Notes: generated by a model from the sequence alone, not told the origin. A stretch of DNA of 64,000 bases from JABDBE01 sp049585795 (GCA_049585795.1 JBAVAQ010000019.1:1-64000); one strand, 5' to 3'; counted from the first letter of the stretch, positions 17,032 to 26,111 are shown. Numbers and translations are program-made.

Positions 17032-19218
17032 ATGGAAGTCCAACCCGAACTTACTTCCGGCGAAGTCAAGCACCTTCAACGGTGCATTACCGATCTTATT
17101 AGCCTGCTTGCTCTTCCCGCCATCTGGAGTGGTGGCGATCCATCCCAGGTTCTCCATACCTTGCTCGATGCGCTTATGCGCATGCTGCGCTTGGACCTGG
17201 TCTCTGTGAGGCTGACCGATCCGGTTGCTGAGGCGCCCGTTGAGATCGTCCGGCTCGCCGAGCCGCGGAGACCGATGCCTTCGGCACACGAGATCTGCGA
17301 AGCCCTCAGCCAGTGTTTCAAAAACGACTCACGGAAATGGCCTCCCCTGCTTCGGAACCTCATGGGTGAGGGAGATGTTTCGATCGTGCCTCTGCCACTG
17401 GGGTCACAAGGCGAACTCGGCGAAATCGTGGCAGCGGCTGAGCGGCCGGATTTTCCGCGGCAGACGGAGGCACTTCTTCTGAGTGTAGCGGCGAATCAGG
17501 CATCGATCGGGTTACAAGAGGCACAGCTCCTGAGTCATCAGAAGCGAGTCGCCAGCGAACTGGATCAACGGGTCGCGCAACGGACTGCCGAACTTGCCAC
17601 CGCCAACGAAGAGCTCAAAAAGGAACTCGCTGAACGCAGACTGGTAGAAGAGAGGCTCGGGCAAGAGGAGAGGGAGCTGAAGCGCAGTGAGATTCGCAAG
17701 GCAGCGATCGTGGACGCGGCGCTCGACTGCATTGTGACGATCGATCACGAGGGCCGTATCACTGAGTTCAATCCGGCGGCAGAGCACACCTTCGGTTACC
17801 GTCGGGACGAAGTCTTGGGAAAGCATCTGGCGGACACTATCATTCCACCGTCTCTCCGGGAGAAGCATCGACAAGGCTTTGACCGCTACCTGGCCACGGG
17901 CCAGGCCCGAGTGCTTGGGAAACGCATCGAGATGACGGCAGTCCGTGCTGACGGAAGCGAATTCCCCCTCGAGCTGGCAATCACGCGCATTCCGTTGGAA
18001 GGGCCGCCGTCCTTCACCGGCTATCTGCGCGACATCACGGAACGCAAACGGGCGGAGCGGGAACTACGGCGCAGTGAGGCGTTTCTCGCGGAAGCCCAGC
18101 ATCTTAGTCGAATCGGCAGTTTTTCCTGGCGTGTACCGACAGACGAAATCACCTGGTCCGAGCAGCTTTATCGCATCTTCCAGATTGACCGGGATGCGCA
18201 GGTAACCTTTGAACTGATCAGTACTCGAATCCACCCTGAAGATTTGTCAGTATTCCAGGAACATATCGAGCGATCTCGCCGGGACGGCAGCGATGTGCAA
18301 CTCGAATTCCGCCTGCAGATGCCCGACGGCGCGGTCAAGTACGTACACGTCGCCGCTCACCTCCGCGGCGATCCCGGCCAATTGGAGTATATCGGCGCAG
18401 TGCAGGACGTAACAGAACGCCGATCCTCCGAAGAGGCACTCAGCAAGGCCCGATCGGAGCTCTCACACGTGGCCAGGGTTACAAGCCTTGGAGCATTGAC
18501 GGCGTCCATCGCACACGAGGTCAACCAGCCGCTTTCGGGCATTGTCACCAACGCCAGCACGTGTCTGCGGATGCTGGCCGCCGATCCTCCCAACGTGGAT
18601 GGCGCGCGCGAAACTGCGCGGCGGACGATTCGCGATGGCAACCGCGCCTCTGAGGTGGTCTCTCGATTGCGCTCACTCTATGGCAAGAAGGACCCTACGA
18701 TCGAATCGGTGGACCTGAACGAAGCTGCGCGAGAGGTGCTTGCGCTGTCCTCGAGCGAACTTCAGAAAAACCGTGTGATCCTGCGGCCCGAACTTGCCCA
18801 CGACCTCCCGCGGGTCGCCGGCGATCGGGTCCAGCTCCAGCAGGTCATTTTGAACCTGCTTCGCAATGCTTCAGATGCCATGAGCACCATTGATGATCGG
18901 CCGAGGGATTTACTGATTCGAACTGAACCAGATGACCATGATCGGGTACGCCTCAGCGTGAGAGATGTCGGAATCGGCTTCGAACCTCAAGCTAGGGATA
19001 AGCTTTTCGAAGCCTTCTACACGACAAAGAATGAGGGTATGGGAATCGGATTGTCGGTCAGCCGTTCTATTATCGAGCGTCATCATGGCCGCCTGTGGGC
19101 GATGCCAAATAGCGGCCCGGGAGTTACGTTTTCGTTCTCTATCCCCTGTAGACCGGAGGGTTTGACGAGCGACGGTACTCCCGCCAGTCGGACACCTTCG
19201 GTGTCGGATGCCGCATGA
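17032..19218 (+). CDS. PAS-domain sensor histidine kinase (FixL/DctB-like)
   Basis: It starts one base after the MEDS stop. The 728 residues comprise a GAF-like N-terminal region (about 10-165), a coiled-coil (175-220), PAS1 with the FixL-like start AALDCIVTIDHEGRITEFNP (about 223-345), PAS2 with a PAC end (about 355-465), the H-box ASIAHEVNQPLSGI (His about 494) and an HATPase with NLLRNASDAM, DVGIGFEP and GMGIGLSVSRSI. No membrane segment is seen, so it is cytoplasmic. PAS1 resembles FixL, but heme binding cannot be claimed. It is expected to phosphorylate the FixJ protein at 15557, the receiver at 19314, or both. Confidence 0.92.
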   Translation: MEVQPELTSGEVKHLQRCITDLISLLALPAIWSGGDPSQVLHTLLDALMRMLRLDLVSVRLTDPVAEAPVEIVRLAEPRRPMPSAHEICEALSQCFKNDSRKWPPLLRNLMGEGDVSIVPLPLGSQGELGEIVAAAERPDFPRQTEALLLSVAANQASIGLQEAQLLSHQKRVASELDQRVAQRTAELATANEELKKELAERRLVEERLGQEERELKRSEIRKAAIVDAALDCIVTIDHEGRITEFNPAAEHTFGYRRDEVLGKHLADTIIPPSLREKHRQGFDRYLATGQARVLGKRIEMTAVRADGSEFPLELAITRIPLEGPPSFTGYLRDITERKRAERELRRSEAFLAEAQHLSRIGSFSWRVPTDEITWSEQLYRIFQIDRDAQVTFELISTRIHPEDLSVFQEHIERSRRDGSDVQLEFRLQMPDGAVKYVHVAAHLRGDPGQLEYIGAVQDVTERRSSEEALSKARSELSHVARVTSLGALTASIAHEVNQPLSGIVTNASTCLRMLAADPPNVDGARETARRTIRDGNRASEVVSRLRSLYGKKDPTIESVDLNEAAREVLALSSSELQKNRVILRPELAHDLPRVAGDRVQLQQVILNLLRNASDAMSTIDDRPRDLLIRTEPDDHDRVRLSVRDVGIGFEPQARDKLFEAFYTTKNEGMGIGLSVSRSIIERHHGRLWAMPNSGPGVTFSFSIPCRPEGLTSDGTPASRTPSVSDAA

Positions 19219-19313
19219 GAAATCGATGGCGGTCGCTCGGCCGCCAGCGCCTGCAGCGAAACCAATACCAAAGTCTAATGGACGCTCACCCACGCGAGGC
19301 GCATCCTCATGCC

Positions 19314-19709
19314 ATGGAATTGCGCCAGGAAAGGCGTGTAAAGGAACGTCCACTGGTATCAGTCGTTGATGACGACGAGTCTGTGCGCGAATCGCTGCCC
19401 GACCTCCTTGGCGAGTTCGGCTTTGCAGTCCGCGCATTCTCATCCGCGCAAGAGTTCCTTGCCTCCGACTGTGTCGACCAGACCCGTTGCCTGATCCTCG
19501 ACATTGCCATGCCGGGAATGAGCGGACCGGAGCTTCAGCGGGACCTCACGCTTCGCCGGCGAGAGATTCCGATTGTCTTCATAACCGCTCAACGAGAAGA
19601 AACGGTTCGCCTGCGACTACTCGAACAGGGTGCAATCGAGTGCCTGTTCAAGCCATTCAGCGACACTGCTCTGCTTGAGGCTGTTAATTCGGCACTTCAC
19701 CCGGAGTGA
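19314..19709 (+). CDS. Single-domain response regulator (receiver only)
   Basis: The receiver is SVVDDDESVRESL, the phospho-site CLILDIAMPGMSG and the late Lys LFKPFSD, ending without an output domain. It is close to the FixJ receiver in style. The frame is open from an ATG at 19215 that overlaps the kinase stop, with further ATGs at 19278 and 19314; the receiver itself begins soon after 19314, so the N-terminus is uncertain. In the four-gene set FixJ, MEDS, kinase and receiver, it could act as a phosphate sink or a feedback brake on FixJ, as single receivers do elsewhere. Confidence 0.85.
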   Translation: MELRQERRVKERPLVSVVDDDESVRESLPDLLGEFGFAVRAFSSAQEFLASDCVDQTRCLILDIAMPGMSGPELQRDLTLRRREIPIVFITAQREETVRLRLLEQGAIECLFKPFSDTALLEAVNSALHPE

Positions 19710-19735
19710 GAGTTGCGCCCTTTATTCCACGGGCC

Positions 19736-19771
19736 CCATACCAAGGTATGGCCAATACTATCGTCCAATTG
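19736..19771 (+). promoter_or_regulatory. Strong copy of the ATACTATCGTCCAATTG site with inverted repeat
   Basis: CCATACC-AA-GGTATGG (7-bp arms, 19736-19751) runs into CCAATACTATCGTCCAATTG. It lies about 110 bp before the 19882 ORF and 335 bp before the DUF6582-like gene. The symmetric half suggests a dimeric regulator. Confidence 0.65.
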
Positions 19772-19881
19772 ATTCCCCGGAGCACCTCGGGTTTAATCGC
19801 TTCATCGCAGCCGATTCGGTCGGAAAAGCGACACCCTGAAAACAGGCTTGCCGGAACCGTTCGCTCGTCAGGAGGAAAACG

Positions 19882-19950
19882 ATGAGTATTATCGATAAGG
19901 TGCCAAAAGCAAACCGCAACTACGCAAAAACAAGGCAGGTGTTCAAATGA
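19882..19950 (+). CDS. Possible 22-residue ORF, perhaps the start of a lost gene
   Basis: An ATG follows CAGGAGGAAAACG, an excellent ribosome site, and reads MSIIDKVPKANRNYAKTRQ before stopping at 19948. The regulon site lies 110 bp upstream. The peptide resembles the extreme N-terminus of beta-carbonic anhydrases (M-S-x-I-D-x-x-x-x-A-N-x-x-Y-A), so it may be what is left of such a gene. The rest of the stretch to 20104 holds no recognisable continuation. The resemblance is weak. Confidence 0.35.
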   Translation: MSIIDKVPKANRNYAKTRQVFK

Positions 19951-20104
19951 GGATATGGGAACGATCACCGCAAGCCGTACAAGACATCGCAATTTGTGGG
20001 TTGGAAAATCTCCCTCCCGCTCGAACTAAGTGCAGGTCGGGCCGACGCTGCGCTCGCCCTCGAGCTCAATATTTAGAGATATTTAAAGAAAGGATGGCAA
20101 AAAC

Positions 20105-20404
20105 ATGTCGGAAGCAACTTGGAAACCTCACGAGAAACACGGACAGCTGACGACGCAGAGCGACTTACCCGACAGTGTCTACGCGTTTCCGAAGCAGCGC
20201 AAAGAACCACTGACCGACGCAGAACATGTGCGTAACGCAGTCGCACGATTCGATCAAGTCATCGATGTCTCCGATGAGGACCGTGCTTTGGCGTTCGCGA
20301 ACATCGAGAACGCTGCAAACTACTACGGCGTCAACCTGACGGAAACGTCATGGCACGACTTGGGCATTCATCCTCAAAAGAAGAGAAGTGAGCCCGCGGC
20401 CTAA
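20105..20404 (+). CDS. DUF6582-like small protein
   Basis: This 99-residue soluble protein has the ordered motifs LPDSVYAFPKQRKEPLTDAE and HVRNAVARFDQVIDVSDEDR followed by AFANIENAANYYGVNL. The pattern Y-x-F-P-x-x-R-K-x-P-L, then H-x-R-N-A-x-x-R-F, occurs in DUF6582-type proteins found in soil bacteria, often next to stress or DNA-repair genes. AAAGGATGG stands upstream of the ATG. It lies downstream of the strong regulon site at 19736. No biochemical role is known to me. Confidence 0.65.
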   Translation: MSEATWKPHEKHGQLTTQSDLPDSVYAFPKQRKEPLTDAEHVRNAVARFDQVIDVSDEDRALAFANIENAANYYGVNLTETSWHDLGIHPQKKRSEPAA

Positions 20405-20502
20405 GGCGCAGCGAGGCCTTGAATGCACCGTGAGGTGAGGATCAACTGGTTTGTGGAACCTCACCTCATGCCACTTCGCGTGGAAGGGTGTTGGTGAGAA
20501 CT

Positions 20503-21006
20503 ATGCCCAGAGAAAAATCCATTCGATCCGGTTGGCGTTGCGATAGTTGCGGCGAACGTGTGTTAGATCTGCAGGCGGGCTGGGTGGAGTGGCTTGCGGC
20601 AGAGGACGCTAAAGGAAAACCGAAAGTAACCGGTTTGCGGTTAGTGCACCGTCGCAACACGAGCGCGAAATGGCCAGAGCCATACGGATGTCGGTACAAT
20701 CCGCGAGACGAATTCAGAAAGAACCGTGGCATCGTAGAGGGATTAGCTCTTGACCGGTTCGCGGGTCCCGACGGTCTCATGTTACTGCTTTCGATGATTG
20801 CGGAACGTGAACTTCCGGTGCAAGAACTGATCGAACTCGCTAAGCGAGTACAGATCCCGGGCTACGAAGCAGTGCACGAACTGGTTCACGATGCCGTTAG
20901 CGAAGGAGTGATAGCGCCTTCCATCTCGTCAGGCTTTTACTTGCAGTGCGAGATCTGGGACGTGCTGAAGTGGGCGAAATACCGAACTTCAGCAAAGGCG
21001 AGCTAA
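20503..21006 (+). CDS. Unrecognised protein with N-terminal CxxC motif
   Basis: I do not recognise the family. Residues 10-20 hold WRCDSCGERVLDL, half of a possible zinc ribbon, and a lone Cys follows in PYGCRYNP. The middle part (GLALDRFAGPDGLMLLLSMI) and the C-terminal part (YEAVHELVHDAVSEGVIAP) look like a small helical domain, perhaps winged-helix-like. GTG codons at 20488 and 20494 are possible alternative starts. It is 98 bp after the DUF6582-like gene and codirectional. Confidence 0.55.
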   Translation: MPREKSIRSGWRCDSCGERVLDLQAGWVEWLAAEDAKGKPKVTGLRLVHRRNTSAKWPEPYGCRYNPRDEFRKNRGIVEGLALDRFAGPDGLMLLLSMIAERELPVQELIELAKRVQIPGYEAVHELVHDAVSEGVIAPSISSGFYLQCEIWDVLKWAKYRTSAKAS

Positions 21007-21166
21007 TGTTGAGCGCCAGAATCGGTTCGTGGTTTCTCACTAAATTATTTCGCCATGCCTATCCCGGCGGTTGTTTGGGAGTTCCTGGCGGGGGTGACCG
21101 ATTTCTAGCTTCGCTCATCTAAGTTTTGTCAGTGACTGTTTGCGCGCTGTGTTAAGGAGATGAAAT

Positions 21167-22078
21167 ATGAAAGCAATTGTGGTCCACCAATATGGCGGTC
21201 CTGAAGTGCTGAAGTTCGAAGAGTATCCTGACCCGGTGCCTGGCCCCGGCGAGGTGCTGGTGCGGGTCGCCGCCACGAGTGTAAATCCGATCGATTACAA
21301 ACGACGCGCCGGGTTAACGAAGGATTTTTATCCCCTCAAATTCCCTGGCCTCATAGGAGTCGATATCGCAGGAACTGTGGTCAAGATTGGGCCGGGGGTG
21401 GAAGGCTTTTCCGTCGGCGACCAGGTGTTCGCTATGGCGGACAATACTTACGCCGAACTTTGTGTGGTGAAAGCCGCGGTTCTGGCGAAGGTCCCCAGCG
21501 GGCTCGATTTGATCCAGGCCGCAGCCCTGCCGCTGGTGACGACGACCGGCAATCAGCTCATGTCCGCTACCGGAATCAAAGCGGGCCAGACGGTTCTCGT
21601 CGTAGGTGCTGCTGGAAATGTCGGGCGTTCGGCGGTATTCACTGCGAAGGAACGTGGGGCGACTGTGATCGCGGGGGTTTTGAAGAGGCAGATGCTGATG
21701 GAGGATACGAAGACTGTCGGCGCGGATCAGGTGGTCGCGACCGACGACGACTCCGCGATTGCGAATCTTCCGCCGCTCGATGCGGTGGCGGATACGGTCG
21801 GCGGAAGAACCGCCGAGAAGCTGATCGCCAAGGTCAAACCGGGAGGAGTGTATGCGTCGGTTGTCGCTGCACCGCAGAACGCCACGAAGTACCCATCGGT
21901 AAAGGTGGTTCACGTATTCTCGAAATTCGACAGGAAAACGCTCGAGTTCATGGCCGAGGCGGTGCGAGATGGCAAGCTGGTAATCCCGATCAGCCAGAAA
22001 CTGCCGCTCCGTGAAGCGGCCGAGGCTCAAGCAGCGGCAGAAAAGGGCGGTATCGGGAAGATCTTGCTGGTGGCTTGA
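21167..22078 (+). CDS. MDR-family NADPH quinone/alkene oxidoreductase
   Basis: This 303-residue medium-chain reductase has VRVAATSVNPIDYKRRAG in the N-terminal catalytic fold and VLVVGAAGNVGRSAVFTAKE as the nucleotide-binding loop. The zinc-binding cysteines and the GHE motif of alcohol dehydrogenases are absent, so it belongs with the zinc-free quinone oxidoreductases. Those transfer hydride from NADPH to quinones or unsaturated carbonyls. The start follows AAGGAGATGAAAT. It is followed after 39 bp by the zinc-finger gene in the same direction. Confidence 0.88.
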   Translation: MKAIVVHQYGGPEVLKFEEYPDPVPGPGEVLVRVAATSVNPIDYKRRAGLTKDFYPLKFPGLIGVDIAGTVVKIGPGVEGFSVGDQVFAMADNTYAELCVVKAAVLAKVPSGLDLIQAAALPLVTTTGNQLMSATGIKAGQTVLVVGAAGNVGRSAVFTAKERGATVIAGVLKRQMLMEDTKTVGADQVVATDDDSAIANLPPLDAVADTVGGRTAEKLIAKVKPGGVYASVVAAPQNATKYPSVKVVHVFSKFDRKTLEFMAEAVRDGKLVIPISQKLPLREAAEAQAAAEKGGIGKILLVA

Positions 22079-22117
22079 ACTCCTTGCAGGACATGCAACG
22101 TCTAAAGGAAAATCGAA

Positions 22118-22471
22118 ATGAAGAAAGATCACCGCGGAATTAATCCCGCTTCGAAGCCGAGTGGCGATGGGTGTGTGGAGTGCCTGGCTTCCCCGAAAAG
22201 TTGGTGGTTCCATCTCCGCCGGTGTGCGGAGTGCGGGCACATCGGATGCTGCGACAGTTCTCCGAGCCAGCATGCATCCAAGCATGCGGCAGCGACAGGG
22301 CATCCGATCATTGCCAGCTTCGAGCCGGATGAGAACTGGTTCTACGATTACGAGAAGCAGGCGATGATCAAAGGTGCGGAGTTGCTTCCGCCGCATTCGC
22401 ATCCCAAAAGTCAGCCCGCTCCTGGACCCGCCGGAAGGGTGCCAGCCAACTGGGAATCGCTCCTGAACTAG
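22118..22471 (+). CDS. UBP-type zinc-finger protein
   Basis: A 117-residue protein with a ZnF-UBP fold: GCVECL, then RRCAECGHIGCCDSSPSQHA and SKHAAATGHPIIASFEP provide the usual Cys/His ligands in order. In eukaryotes the domain binds the free C-terminal end of ubiquitin; bacterial stand-alone versions are common in Actinobacteria and soil bacteria, with no known partner. The C-terminal 35 residues are Pro-rich. It follows the MDR gene and probably shares its transcript. Confidence 0.85.
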   Translation: MKKDHRGINPASKPSGDGCVECLASPKSWWFHLRRCAECGHIGCCDSSPSQHASKHAAATGHPIIASFEPDENWFYDYEKQAMIKGAELLPPHSHPKSQPAPGPAGRVPANWESLLN

Positions 22472-22496
22472 CTGCGCGTTGCAGGGTAGCCAGCAG

Positions 22497-22607
22497 ATGA
22501 AACGCTTTCTTGAATGGCGCTGCTACATGCGTGATCCCGACGGCTACCTCATCGAGGTCGGCCAATATGCTGAAATCGCCTTCGACTGGTTCAAGAACCA
22601 CAGTTAA
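22497..22607 (+). pseudogene. C-terminal fragment of a VOC/glyoxalase-family gene
   Basis: The 36 codons read RCYMRDPDGYLIEVGQYAEI, the last strand of a vicinal-oxygen-chelate domain (RDPDGYLIEVGQ carries the final metal Glu), followed by a natural-looking end and stop. No N-terminal VOC sequence precedes it; the zinc-finger gene ends 25 bp upstream. It is a truncated relic. Confidence 0.6.
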
Positions 22608-22896
22608 TTTGGCGGGTGATAAACCAGAGTGAGCGTGGGACCGAGACCGCGCCGCCCGCCTAGAGTCCGCGATGCGGATTGTGAGCCGCTATCGTGGCTT
22701 AACGCCAATCCGCGCGGTCAATCGAAGGGACATTCAGCCGCGAGACTGCCAAAGTGAAAAGCTTGCCGTTAGTTATCGCGAAGCTCTAAACTAGATTGGG
22801 TTTTATTTATTTGGTTCGACGCAGTTCTAAATCTCGAACCCTCATGGAGCAGAAGTGCATGCGCGTGTAGATTTCGCGAGTCGAGGTTATGGATTA

Positions 22897-23703
22897 ATGG
22901 CGACAGGCGTAGAAGCCAGCGTTGCCGTGATCTTCGTCCACGGATTTTACGGCCATCCTGAGAAGACTTGGCTGCAATTCCAGACGCTGATGGATGGCGT
23001 CGAAAGTTCCGGGATGTTTCCGTGGTGGAGGACATACGACTCCTATTTCTATTCGTATGACAGCAAGCGGCAAATTGGGTCCAACACCTCCGACCTGCTC
23101 GATTTCATCGATGCCGTTTTTCCTTCCCCGAGTTGGAACAAGATCGGCGCGAACGGAATCGAAGATTTGGTGCGTCGTTACGATTCACTTGTGCTGGTCG
23201 GCCACTCCGAGGGGGGCGTGCTGATTCGTTCGGCAATCCTGCGACGCATTCAAATCAACGATCAGGCCGGCGATGCACCGCTGCCATACGACGGCATTCT
23301 AGACGCGCATCTTCGACTGTTTGCTCCGGCGCTGTGGGGGGCATTGATCAGCGGGTGGAAGGGAGTGTTGCTTCGGTCTCCAATACTGGGCGACCTCCTC
23401 CAGCCGTACCTGTGTCATTCTCCAGCCTACCAACAGCTGGTGCAAGATTCCCCGCTCCTGCATGATATAAGGCAACGAACAGTTGGTCTCGCCAAGCAGC
23501 GCCCTGGCATTCGCGCTCTGAGAGCGAAAAACGTATTTGGCAACAACGACGAATTCGTTTGCATGGAAGCGTTAGAAACCGATCCGCCAGCAGTTTATGA
23601 GCGTGACTGCACGCACGGGAGCATCTGTAAACCGAGCAAAGAGTATCTGACGCCACTCGCATTCGTGAGGCATGATGAAACCACAATCGCAATCGCGTCG
23701 TGA
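22897..23703 (+). CDS. Alpha/beta-fold serine hydrolase
   Basis: It has an oxyanion strand VAVIFVHGFYGHPEKTW near the N-terminus and the nucleophile elbow LVLVGHSEGGVLIRSA; a candidate acid/His pair lies toward the C-terminus (CTHGSICKP). The FYSYDS region after the first loop is typical of DUF676/SERAC-like lipase-esterases. A start at 22855 (GTGCATGCG context) is possible, but MATGVEASV at 22897 begins the fold directly. No signal peptide. The next gene starts inside its last codons, so the two are translationally coupled. Confidence 0.75.
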   Translation: MATGVEASVAVIFVHGFYGHPEKTWLQFQTLMDGVESSGMFPWWRTYDSYFYSYDSKRQIGSNTSDLLDFIDAVFPSPSWNKIGANGIEDLVRRYDSLVLVGHSEGGVLIRSAILRRIQINDQAGDAPLPYDGILDAHLRLFAPALWGALISGWKGVLLRSPILGDLLQPYLCHSPAYQQLVQDSPLLHDIRQRTVGLAKQRPGIRALRAKNVFGNNDEFVCMEALETDPPAVYERDCTHGSICKPSKEYLTPLAFVRHDETTIAIAS

Positions 23704-24550
23704 AGCGTCAAGGTTCCAGTCGTCGTTCACCCCTACACGATTGGAAGTCGCGTCAACTGCGCATGGGTCCTTCCAGGCTGCCGCGGACGTTGAGGCAATG
23801 CTTTGGCTCCATTTGGGTAATGAGCTTGGACTATTCGACGACGAAGACGCTGGCAGCATATGGAACGATTTCAAGCCGCAATTCACGAAGTCTCTACACT
23901 ATGTGAACAAGATTGGGGTTTCCGACTTCTTCTCGGACGAGGTACGTGTCCTTCTTACGCAACTTGAATTGACGGATTCCATCAGCTCGGCGAGATACGC
24001 ACAACGACTGAGCACCAAGCTAATCGACACCCGCGGTCTCGAACTGCTCCTGCACGAAATCGGGGAGCAGTTCCGAGACGCTACTTTTACACGGCACATC
24101 GTATTTGATACGCCCGCCGAGTGGGAAGACCACTTCGAGCAGGAGCCCGATGCCAACGTCATTCTGAACGCAGATTCGCTCGTCGCGATGAATGCGCTCT
24201 TTGCGGCGTACCTCAGGTTTATTGAACATATGGGGGCGATGGGACAGTTCTTCCGCCAAATGGAGGAGGGAGCGGAAAGCACCTTCTCTTCTTTGGAAGT
24301 CGAGAGGCGAATACGAGCGATCCACAATTGGCGACTCGATCTTCATAACGATGATACCCGATCACGGTTCATCCATCTCACGGCGACATTCCTCAGCAGC
24401 GTGGCTTATGACGACGAGCTTGCGAATCTCGGATTCGACGTGGCATCCCTGCTTGCACGGATCGAGTTCCTCTGCGCGGAGTGGACCGGAGACTCGCAAT
24501 TCAGAATTAATCTTCCGATTCCGGGCGGTAGGAGAACGGCGAACGGATAG
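23672..24550 (+). CDS. Unrecognised helical protein coupled to the hydrolase
   Basis: I recognise no family. The 292 residues are mostly amphipathic helices, acidic, with no membrane segment or signal peptide. The start overlaps the end of the hydrolase gene by 32 bp in another frame, which implies coupled translation and a related role. Alternative starts further in are possible, as the first ~25 residues (SQSRREASRFQSS) are polar and lie in the overlap. A hydrolase plus a coupled partner of unknown function is worth a homology search, since such pairs occur in conflict systems. Confidence 0.65.
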   Translation: MMKPQSQSRREASRFQSSFTPTRLEVASTAHGSFQAAADVEAMLWLHLGNELGLFDDEDAGSIWNDFKPQFTKSLHYVNKIGVSDFFSDEVRVLLTQLELTDSISSARYAQRLSTKLIDTRGLELLLHEIGEQFRDATFTRHIVFDTPAEWEDHFEQEPDANVILNADSLVAMNALFAAYLRFIEHMGAMGQFFRQMEEGAESTFSSLEVERRIRAIHNWRLDLHNDDTRSRFIHLTATFLSSVAYDDELANLGFDVASLLARIEFLCAEWTGDSQFRINLPIPGGRRTANG

Positions 24551-24943
24551 TTCCTGCGCCTGGGCTCAGCGACCTTATCGAATGCCTGGCGCACCCTAGC
24601 CGATGCCTGCAAGATTAGCATTCCCCGAACTAGGTCACCTGTATTGTCCGCGTCGCGGGCAAATGGAGAGCCATCTCTCGTTGGCAGGCCGTTTCGCTTA
24701 GAACCGGGGCCAATGGCGGCGCAAATGGTCTCCTTCGTCCTCTCATCGGCGTTTCCAGCGTGGCGTCAGGCCGGCTTCTTACAAGGTTTTTCGAGGACCG
24801 CCCGCACAAAGGTACAACCAATACCATCGTCTGATTGTTCAAAACCCACCCTTCTGCTTTGATAACCTCGTGTTGTAGCTTCAATCAGAATCTGCATCTA
24901 GGAAACATTTCAAGATAACTTTGTAGCCTTTCGGAGGAAAATT
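24551..24943. other. 393-bp spacer before the second HbpS gene
   Basis: Apart from the regulon site at 24808 and the ribosome site before 24944, nothing convincing was seen. Short frames on both strands lack start signals and family features. Confidence 0.5.
24808..24837 (+). promoter_or_regulatory. ATACCATCGTCTGATTG regulatory site
   Basis: AAAGGTACAACCA followed by ATACCATCGTCTGATTG, about 107 bp before the ATG of the second HbpS-like gene. It shares the ATACYATCGTCYRATTG core with the sites at 15248, 19736 and 28594. Confidence 0.6.
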
Positions 24944-25477
24944 ATGTCCGGCAAAACAGCAGAGATCGCCATCGAAGCGCCGCTCACGTCGAATCCTCTT
25001 GATGTCATCCCAGACGAAATACCATTCGATGTGCCCTATGGCCGCCCGATATCACTATACCGAGCCCAGGCGGTCATTCAAGCCGCTGTGGCAGAGGCCA
25101 GGAGGCGGAATTGGAAAATGAACGTGGCCGTAACCGATTCCGGTGGCAACTTAGTTGCCTTCCAACGAATGGACGGCGCGATGCTCGCCTCCATTCAGAT
25201 TGCGCAACATAAGGCGCGAGCAGCCGTGACCTTCCGGCGGCCAACGAAGGTCTTCGAGGACGGCATCAACCTTATGCATCTCAACTATCTGCTCGCGTTC
25301 GATGGAATCATCGCCTCTCGGGGTGGCATTCCACTGATTGACCAGGGCGATCTTATTGGCGCAATCGGTTGTTCGGGAGGCACGGATTCCCAGGACGAAG
25401 TCATCAGCAAGGCCGGGGCGGAAGTAATTAATGAACCCCGAAGAGGAACAAATGATACAGAGCTCGAGAAAGCGTAG
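24944..25477 (+). CDS. HbpS/GlcG-family protein, cytoplasmic
   Basis: A 177-residue protein whose start follows GGAGGAAAATT. The GlcG/HbpS domain (PF03928) is clear: ISLYRAQAVIQAAVAEARRR, NVAVTDSGGNLVAFQRMDGA, then RGGIPLIDQGDLIGAIGCSG and SQDEVISKAGAEV. There is no signal peptide, unlike the copy at 1755; about 35 extra N-terminal residues resemble a linker. Family members bind heme, cobalamin or small acids, and the ligand here is unknown. Both HbpS genes carry copies of the same upstream motif at the same distance, which suggests joint control. Confidence 0.88.
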   Translation: MSGKTAEIAIEAPLTSNPLDVIPDEIPFDVPYGRPISLYRAQAVIQAAVAEARRRNWKMNVAVTDSGGNLVAFQRMDGAMLASIQIAQHKARAAVTFRRPTKVFEDGINLMHLNYLLAFDGIIASRGGIPLIDQGDLIGAIGCSGGTDSQDEVISKAGAEVINEPRRGTNDTELEKA

Positions 25478-25551
25478 GGTGGGCGCCGCGAGGGTGCGAG
25501 GCGAGCGAACCGTTTTCTCCATTCGAATCGAAACTTATATATAATCCGCCG

Positions 25552-26061
25552 ATGCAAGGAATGCCCTGGAGCACAATTGCGCTCGGCTCGCTGTTGCTCA
25601 TCTCGGCCTCGAAAGGAGGGCAGGAAGTGCAATCCCCGCAACCTGAAAAGTCGAAGCCGCCCGTCAAAACGGAGCAGCGCGGGCGCGTCATTGGAATCGG
25701 CGGTGTCTTCTTCAAATCCGCGAATCGTGATCAGATGCACGAATGGTATTCGAAGCATCTTGGACTCGCTGACACGGGCTCAGGCGCGATGCTTCCCTGG
25801 CGCGAACACGACGATCCGCAAAAAGAACACGTTACAGTTTGGACTATCTTTGGCGCCTCCACGAACTATATCCCAGCCACGCAACCGCTCATGATCAACT
25901 ACATCGTGGACGACATGGATGCTTTGCTCGACCGCTTAAAACAAGAGGGCGTAAAGATCGACGCCAAACGAATGGATGAATCCTACGGTCGCTTTGCCTG
26001 GATCTATGACTCGGATGGAAATAAGATTGAGCTCTGGCAGCCGCTGCCCGCAAAGCCCTAA
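25552..26061 (+). CDS. VOC/glyoxalase-family protein with N-terminal leader
   Basis: Residues 50-169 form one VOC domain: IGIGGVFFKSANRDQMHEWY with a metal-type His/Glu region, LGLADTGSGAML, and the C-terminal strand FAWIYDSDGNKIELWQP holding the last Glu ligand. The first ~20 residues are hydrophobic (TIALGSLLLISAS) and could anchor or export the protein. VOC domains act in glyoxalases, dioxygenases and antibiotic-binding proteins, so the reaction is open. It starts 74 bp after the HbpS gene. Confidence 0.8.
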   Translation: MQGMPWSTIALGSLLLISASKGGQEVQSPQPEKSKPPVKTEQRGRVIGIGGVFFKSANRDQMHEWYSKHLGLADTGSGAMLPWREHDDPQKEHVTVWTIFGASTNYIPATQPLMINYIVDDMDALLDRLKQEGVKIDAKRMDESYGRFAWIYDSDGNKIELWQPLPAKP

Positions 26062-26111
26062 AGGGCCTTCCGCTGCACTTACTCAATCGGTTTTCTGTAG
26101 CTACGGATCGA

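Noticed and set aside
19947..20150. 67-codon frame after the 22-codon ORF
   Set aside because: Cys/Arg-rich composition, no family features, and it overlaps the start of the DUF6582-like gene.
21314..22402. 362-codon minus-strand frame
   Set aside because: It is the shadow of the MDR and zinc-finger genes, with Arg/His-rich composition and no motifs.
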